A stretch of DNA of 36,171 nt from Caldilineaceae bacterium. Lineage in GTDB: Bacteria; Chloroflexota; Anaerolineae; Caldilineales; Caldilineaceae. Below the pieces are notes generated by a model. That model had not been told where the DNA came from, did no database searches, and was given only the letters and a program-made list of their open reading frames with translations. Shown in pieces: positions 33,801 to 36,171 of this stretch. How positions within the stretch are numbered: the stretch's first letter is position 1; every line of letters starts with the position of its first letter. The translations under genes and the position numbers were made by a program. The stretch covers positions 1 through 36,171 of the forward strand of contig JALSIX010000150.1 in assembly GCA_026989655.1 (NCBI GenBank). Direction: 5' to 3'.

Positions 33801-35366
33801 AGCCTGGAGATCCCCTACGAGACCCAGGGCCGGGCCGGTGAACGCCAGATCCGGGTCCGGGTCGACCCCCAGAACCTGATCCCCGAGACGAACGAGGACG
33901 ACAACGAGGCCACCCGGCCCCTGTCCGTCCGGCCCCGCCCCGTTCCCAACCCGGCCATCCTGGCCGGAGACGTGACCCTGGAACCGGAGCAGCCCCGAGA
34001 CGGCGACGTGGTGTCCATCCGGGCCACCGTGCGCAACGCGGACGGCGTCGCCGCCCGAGACGTGGTGGTGGCCCTGCTGGAGGTGACCGAGGCCGGCCCC
34101 ATCCCGGTGGCCGAACCCCGTCTGGTGGACCTGCTGCCCCCCGGCGGTGCGGAGACGGTGCTCTTCCTCTACGACACCACCGGCAAGACCGGAGACCACA
34201 CCCTTCGGGTGGTGGTGGACCCACGGGACCGGATCCAGGAAGGGGACGAGACGGACAACGCGGTCACCCTGAGCCTGTCCGTGGCCCCTCCCCCCGGCCC
34301 GAACCTGACGGTGTCCGGCGACGACATCCGCTTCACCCCCCCGGCCCCGGCCGCCGGTGACCCGGTGACGGTGACCGTCACCGTGCGCAACGACGGCGAC
34401 CGAGACGCGGCCGGGGTGGCTGTGGCCTTCTTCGACGCGACGGGGAGCCCCCCTCAACCCATCGGCGCCCCGACCCCCATCGGCCTGGTGCCGGCCGGCG
34501 GTTCGGCCACGGCCCAGGTGGTCTACGACACCACAGGCAAGGAGGGCGAACGCACCATCCGGGTGGTGGTGGACCCGGACAACCAGATCCCCGAGCTGGA
34601 CGAGGAGGACAACGCCGCAGAGGCCACCCTGACCGTGGGCGCGCCCGGCGAGCCCGGCGAACTGCCCAACCTGCGGATCCTTCCCAGCGCCATCCGCTTC
34701 GATCCCAGCACCCCCCAGGCCGGCGAGCCGGTGACCATCACCGTCACCGTGCGCAACACCGGCCAGGCCGACGCGGCCCCTGTGGCCGTGGCCTTCTTCG
34801 ACGAGACCCAGGAGGACAACCCCGTCCCCATCGGCAGTCCCCAGCTCATCCAGGAGATCCCGGCCGGGAGCAGCGGCCAGGCCCAGGTGGTCTACGACAC
34901 CACGGGCAAGGAGGGCGAACGCACCATTCGGGTGGTGGTGGACCCGGACAACCAGATCCCGGAGAGCAACGAGGAGGACAACACAGCGACCCGGACCCTC
35001 ACGGTGGGCGGGGCGGATGAGGCCGCCCAGGCTGCCCCCAACCTGGTGGTCCGTCCAGAGCTGGTGCGGGTGCGGGCAGCCCCCAGCGGCGGCACCGAGA
35101 TCACCGTCACCGTGGTGAACGCAGGGCCCGCGGAGGCCCAGGACGTCACCCTGACCTTCGCCCGGGTGGTGGATGGCCGCTGGCGCCCCCTGGTGCCCTT
35201 CCAGACCGTGGCCCGGGTGCCCGGCCGAGGGCAGGCCGTGGCCCGGGCCTATCTGAACGGCCCTCTTCCCGAAGAGGGGTGGATCCTGGGCGTCATGGTG
35301 GACCCGGAGAACCGGATCCCGGAGAGCAACGAGGGAGACAACGTGGCCGTGTTGGACTCTCCATGA
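27813..35366 (+). CDS. Giant secreted subtilisin-like serine protease with 15 CARDB repeats
   Basis: This 2517-residue protein starts at the ATG at 27813, with AAGGAG at good spacing. A signal peptide (to about residue 29) precedes a propeptide-like segment (VPDELLIRFQPD to VLYAEPNYILQ, about 35-115). An S8 protease domain follows with Asp164 (VIDTGVD), His226 (GHGTHVAG), an oxyanion Asn in the AAAGNSN region and Ser395 (GTSMATPYVAG). A fibronectin-III-like domain (about 453-560) and a beta-sandwich (about 568-730, closing GWYIDDVQVLV) come next. Residues 737-2517 are CARDB repeats of about 118 residues (PNLV..., VDPDNxIxExxExDN). It lacks a sorting motif at the C-terminus, ending NEGDNVAVLDSP. 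It probably degrades proteins at or beyond the cell surface. The repeats may reach or hold substrate. No neighbour shares its promoter. Confidence 0.95.
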   Translation: MHRRWVLPFVLVLVLVGSLGLVPLHLLATEEEPQPTFVPDELLIRFQPDLPPEEIQAFYQEYGLTFQEDLTPDPEAQAPLVRAKSPQEIDQGLLETMQRDPRVLYAEPNYILQVAKMPDDPDFDKLWGLHNTGQTGGKVDADIDAPEAWDIGTGSKSVIVAVIDTGVDYNHPDLVDNMWTNPKECPQGPGKCQANGKDDDGNGYVDDFYGVNTITGSGDPMDDFGHGTHVAGILGASGNNQVGVVGVNWKVRIAACKFLSASGSGTTANAIKCFNYFKDLEENQGIQVRVTNNSWGGGGASQALKDAMAALENTLHAAAAGNSNSSAPSYPAAYDLENIVSVAATDHNDEYAGFSNWGVPHVDLAAPGVGILSTVPKGSCPLCSPSGYASASGTSMATPYVAGAAALIWSQYPNLSVAQVKQRIMAGVDLLDDTSKETVTNGRLNLLNSLEEDEVPPAAVTDLTATQTGLAAIQLTWTATGDDGFKGKAHTYDLRYSTQPIDEETWDQAIQAVGEPKPLAPGTLETFTLTGLEPDTTYYVALRVLDNVGNASKISNLVLASTLQGKPVFQDDMENGPGEWTVAGIDALWHLSTRRSHSPETAWYYGIDGQWNYDTGGTNTGVLVSPVIELGAAKEALLVFWEWSQVEQSPAFDRTRVQVSTDGQTWTTVFESHGTNDTWQRRTVDLTPYLGKAGKIQVRFWFDTVDSRFNKFEGWYIDDVQVLVPVPKAPEEAIPRPNLVLPETNIGLHPAQPTAGQPVTVQAVIFNHGSAPAENVTVQFLDVSGDVPVAVGEPQVISQIPVGGSGGAQVVYETEGKAGERTLRVVVDPNDEIRESNEGDNQAERSLTVAPLPLPNLVITQDNVGFQPPAFSPEEPVTIHATVRNDGPVDASNVTVLFLDVTDLGAPVPIGDPVVLPQIPAGGAATATITYDTGPGHQDRRIEIQVDPDNFIQEAKETDNQVRVTLSMAEAPAPNLVLLRENVDIRLETIKPVVDEGDPVVLVATVLNRGGVPVRDVQVQFLDATDRSAPEPIQDIQVIDRIPPGGSATAQVTYDTTGRAGDRTLQIQVDPHNFIPETRETDNRVQVTLAVAGAPEPNLVILDANLDVAPSTVTAGEPVTVTGTVINLGDAPAPQVTLRFMDITQRPPQPVASDQVVETIPPGGSAAVQVTYTPDGEPGQRTIQVQADPDNFIPESDESDNVGQVRFTLAPSPLPNLRMLADNVVPVGVGPQPVQAGQPVTFTVVVRNTGGLEAENVVVQLVDLTHGQVERMGPWQVIEAIPPGGSAAVQLRYDTTGRAGSRRLQVQVDPNNLIQEANEADNQAGFLFQVAEGPQPNLVLVPENVGFHPREPREGERVTLIATVRNDGAAPARDVVLLFTDVTEGQPVPIQEAQTIDRIPPGGSATAQVTYRTEGRTGIRSIRVVVDPDNFIDETDETDNRVTVELTVGPAAAPNLRITSANVGIAPPRPQAGEPVTLTATVLNTGGAPAQGILVQFLDVTEGQEQPIGEKQAIAELGPGQSATVQVPYGTEGRAGKRRIQVVVDPDVTVAETDETDNRAIVELTVAPAPLPDLLAIPPNIGLHPVVVKEGEPVQVTVTVRNAGGAAAEEVTVQILDASQSPPTPIGPHQTIDRIPPGSSATVEATYETAGRTGRRTLRVVVDPNNTVVEEREDNNQADRPLLVVAEPGPNLVMEAENIGFDPPAPGEDTPVTVIATVRNAGLLDAEDVVVQFLDATTTPAMPIGDPQVISRIPAGGSATAQVLYHLQGVATDRKIQVVVDPTNRIRETDETDNRATATLKLAGVLRPNLVMEAENIGFDNPTPQEGEPVTVRAVVRNTGTVDAQGVAVRFADATDRSAPVPIGEIQTIPQIPAGGSGMAQVTYDTTGKVGKRTIQVTVDPANFILETRESDNQAQASLVVTETARANLVMVAANLGFDPPEPQEGDRVTVHVVVLNQGGAPARDVAVQLLDITEARPETLAPLQTLALIPPGGFGSLEIPYETQGRAGERQIRVRVDPQNLIPETNEDDNEATRPLSVRPRPVPNPAILAGDVTLEPEQPRDGDVVSIRATVRNADGVAARDVVVALLEVTEAGPIPVAEPRLVDLLPPGGAETVLFLYDTTGKTGDHTLRVVVDPRDRIQEGDETDNAVTLSLSVAPPPGPNLTVSGDDIRFTPPAPAAGDPVTVTVTVRNDGDRDAAGVAVAFFDATGSPPQPIGAPTPIGLVPAGGSATAQVVYDTTGKEGERTIRVVVDPDNQIPELDEEDNAAEATLTVGAPGEPGELPNLRILPSAIRFDPSTPQAGEPVTITVTVRNTGQADAAPVAVAFFDETQEDNPVPIGSPQLIQEIPAGSSGQAQVVYDTTGKEGERTIRVVVDPDNQIPESNEEDNTATRTLTVGGADEAAQAAPNLVVRPELVRVRAAPSGGTEITVTVVNAGPAEAQDVTLTFARVVDGRWRPLVPFQTVARVPGRGQAVARAYLNGPLPEEGWILGVMVDPENRIPESNEGDNVAVLDSP
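30021..35363 (+). repeat. Fifteen tandem about-355-bp CARDB coding repeats
   Basis: The repeats begin at PNLVL or a variant and run to VDPxNxIxExxExDN plus a short strand. Fourteen are full; the fifteenth is diverged and lacks the DTTGK-type block. Repeats 9 and 10 start with an identical stretch of more than 35 bp exactly 354 bp apart (32881 and 33235). Repeats 13 and 14 share about 75 bp with only a few differences (around 34511 and 34880). This points to recent duplication or gene conversion. Confidence 0.88.
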
Positions 35367-35420
35367 GCCCAACCCGGCCAGCGAGGATGGCTGGGGGCAT
35401 GAGGGATCCCGGATCGAGGT

Positions 35421-36171
35421 TCACTCCCGGAAGGCCCGATAGCCCTGGACCTGGACCTCCACCCGCTCGAAGGGCAGCTCGGGCTGGCCCACCTGCACGG
35501 TGTAGTCCGCGGCCCCGCCGGGCGCCACGCTCTCGGCCTCCACGATGCCCCGGGCGGTCTCCACCACCTCGCCCCGGGCATCGTAGAAGGTGGCGGCCAC
35601 CTGGATCCCGGTCACCGGGAAGGGGTGATCGTTGCGCACCTGGCCCTCCACCACCAGCCCCTCCTCCCGGCGTACCTCCTGGCTCACCAGGGTGAGGCGC
35701 ACGAAGTCCAACACGCTCACGTCGTCCCAGCGCAAGGAGAGCTCGTAGCGTTCCACCGTGGCCGGTGCATCGGCCAGCTCCAGCCGGAAGGGCGTGGTCT
35801 GGCCGGGTCCGGTCCACGGCAGCAGGGTGGTCTGGGCCGCGGCAGCCACCAGCCGACCGCTGCTGTCGTAGAAGGCCCCGGAGACCGTCACCGCGTAGAC
35901 ATCCACGTCCCCCCGATTCAGGACCTCGCCCACCACCACCAGGGTGTTGCCCACCCGGTAGCTCCGATGGCTGCGCACCACCACATCGCCCAGGGCCGGC
36001 GGGGGTCCCGTAGGCGTGGGCCCCGGGGTAGGTGTGCCCATCCCAGGGGTGGAGGTGGCCGTCGGTGTGGCGGTGGGGGTGGCGGTCCCGGCCACGGTGG
36101 GCACAGGGGTCCCGGGCTCCACGGATGGGGTGGGTGTCGGGGTCGGGGTGGGTGTGCCCATCACCCAGGGC
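35421..36171 (-). CDS. Partial gene: Pro-Thr-linker protein with FxLYD-like domains (5' end outside window)
   Basis: The frame is open to the right edge and its start is not in the window; 250 residues are visible. The visible part begins PWVMG, then a Pro-Thr linker of about 45 residues, followed by two related beta-sandwich segments. The first (SYRVGNTLVVVGEVLNRG, VSGAFYDSSGRLV) and the second (GLVVEGQVRNDHPFPVTGIQ, ATFYDARGEVVETA) have the FxLYD signature of an internal strand pair around F/Y-Y-D. Such domains occur in exported proteins of unknown function. PWVMG may be the rest of the LPxV motif seen next to Pro-Thr linkers in other genes here. It converges with the subtilase gene, 54 bp away, without a clear terminator. 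Confidence 0.85.
   Translation of the reverse strand, partial: PWVMGTPTPTPTPTPSVEPGTPVPTVAGTATPTATPTATSTPGMGTPTPGPTPTGPPPALGDVVVRSHRSYRVGNTLVVVGEVLNRGDVDVYAVTVSGAFYDSSGRLVAAAAQTTLLPWTGPGQTTPFRLELADAPATVERYELSLRWDDVSVLDFVRLTLVSQEVRREEGLVVEGQVRNDHPFPVTGIQVAATFYDARGEVVETARGIVEAESVAPGGAADYTVQVGQPELPFERVEVQVQGYRAFRE

Noticed and set aside
27759-35372. Minus-strand open frame of about 2500 codons antisense to the subtilase gene
   Set aside because: It mirrors the repeat-coding strand exactly, has a His/Gly/Val-rich composition typical of antisense frames in GC-rich DNA, and shows no domain motif.
35367-35420. Terminator between the convergent subtilase and FxLYD-like genes
   Set aside because: A short CCAGC/GCTGG hairpin is present, but neither strand has a T-run after it.

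Overview
The window is very GC-rich DNA with dense, mostly short-spaced genes. It looks chromosomal and most like a member of Chloroflexota (Anaerolineae, Caldilineae or Thermoflexia type; class not resolved). That is an inference from several traits: secreted proteins with long Pro-Thr linkers, a short motif of the (Y/F/V)LPxV type beside those linkers, giant exported repeat proteins, and L21 and L31 proteins with long charged tails. I see no phage, transposase, integrase or CRISPR array.

Layout. A tRNA-Pro(CGG) gene lies on the minus strand at the left edge, divergent from a plus-strand pair (DegT/DnrJ/EryC1-type aminotransferase and family-2 glycosyltransferase) that probably makes or transfers a surface sugar. 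Two minus-strand units follow. At 2503-5665 a class I glutamine-amidotransferase-like hydrolase lies upstream of a secreted M28 zinc aminopeptidase. At 5835-15981 a four-gene, 10-kb unit encodes only exported proteins: a lipoprotein, a beta-sandwich protein, a seven-repeat beta-propeller protein and a 1986-residue cadherin/Ig-like repeat protein. A YaeI-like metallophosphoesterase (plus) converges on and overlaps fdhD (minus). fdhD diverges from a DHA2-type MFS exporter across a 0.6-kb repeat-rich spacer.

The plus-strand core block is rplU-rpmA-rpmE (consensus promoter, structured leader, intrinsic terminator), then tdk, an L-lactate dehydrogenase, and a lipoprotein cytochrome c whose start overlaps the dehydrogenase stop. 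A separately promoted 748-residue fusion follows: a di-heme cytochrome c peroxidase (MauG/CcpA-like) joined to a right-handed beta-helix. After it come a zeta-crystallin-type quinone oxidoreductase and a 2517-residue subtilisin-like protease with 15 tandem CARDB repeats. A minus-strand gene with Pro-Thr linker and FxLYD-like domains runs off the right edge.

Regulation. Nine sigma-70-type promoters can be read directly, with 16-18 bp spacers. Five have a TTGG-type -35, one has TTGGGA, two have TTGACA and one has TTGTCA. The -10 hexamers are mostly TATAAT or TACAAT. The signals most worth following are a perfect 23-bp palindrome over the fdhD -10, mutually exclusive hairpins at the start of the rplU leader, an exact 27-bp repeat upstream of both fdhD and the MFS gene, the peroxidase/beta-helix fusion, and the four-gene exported-protein operon.
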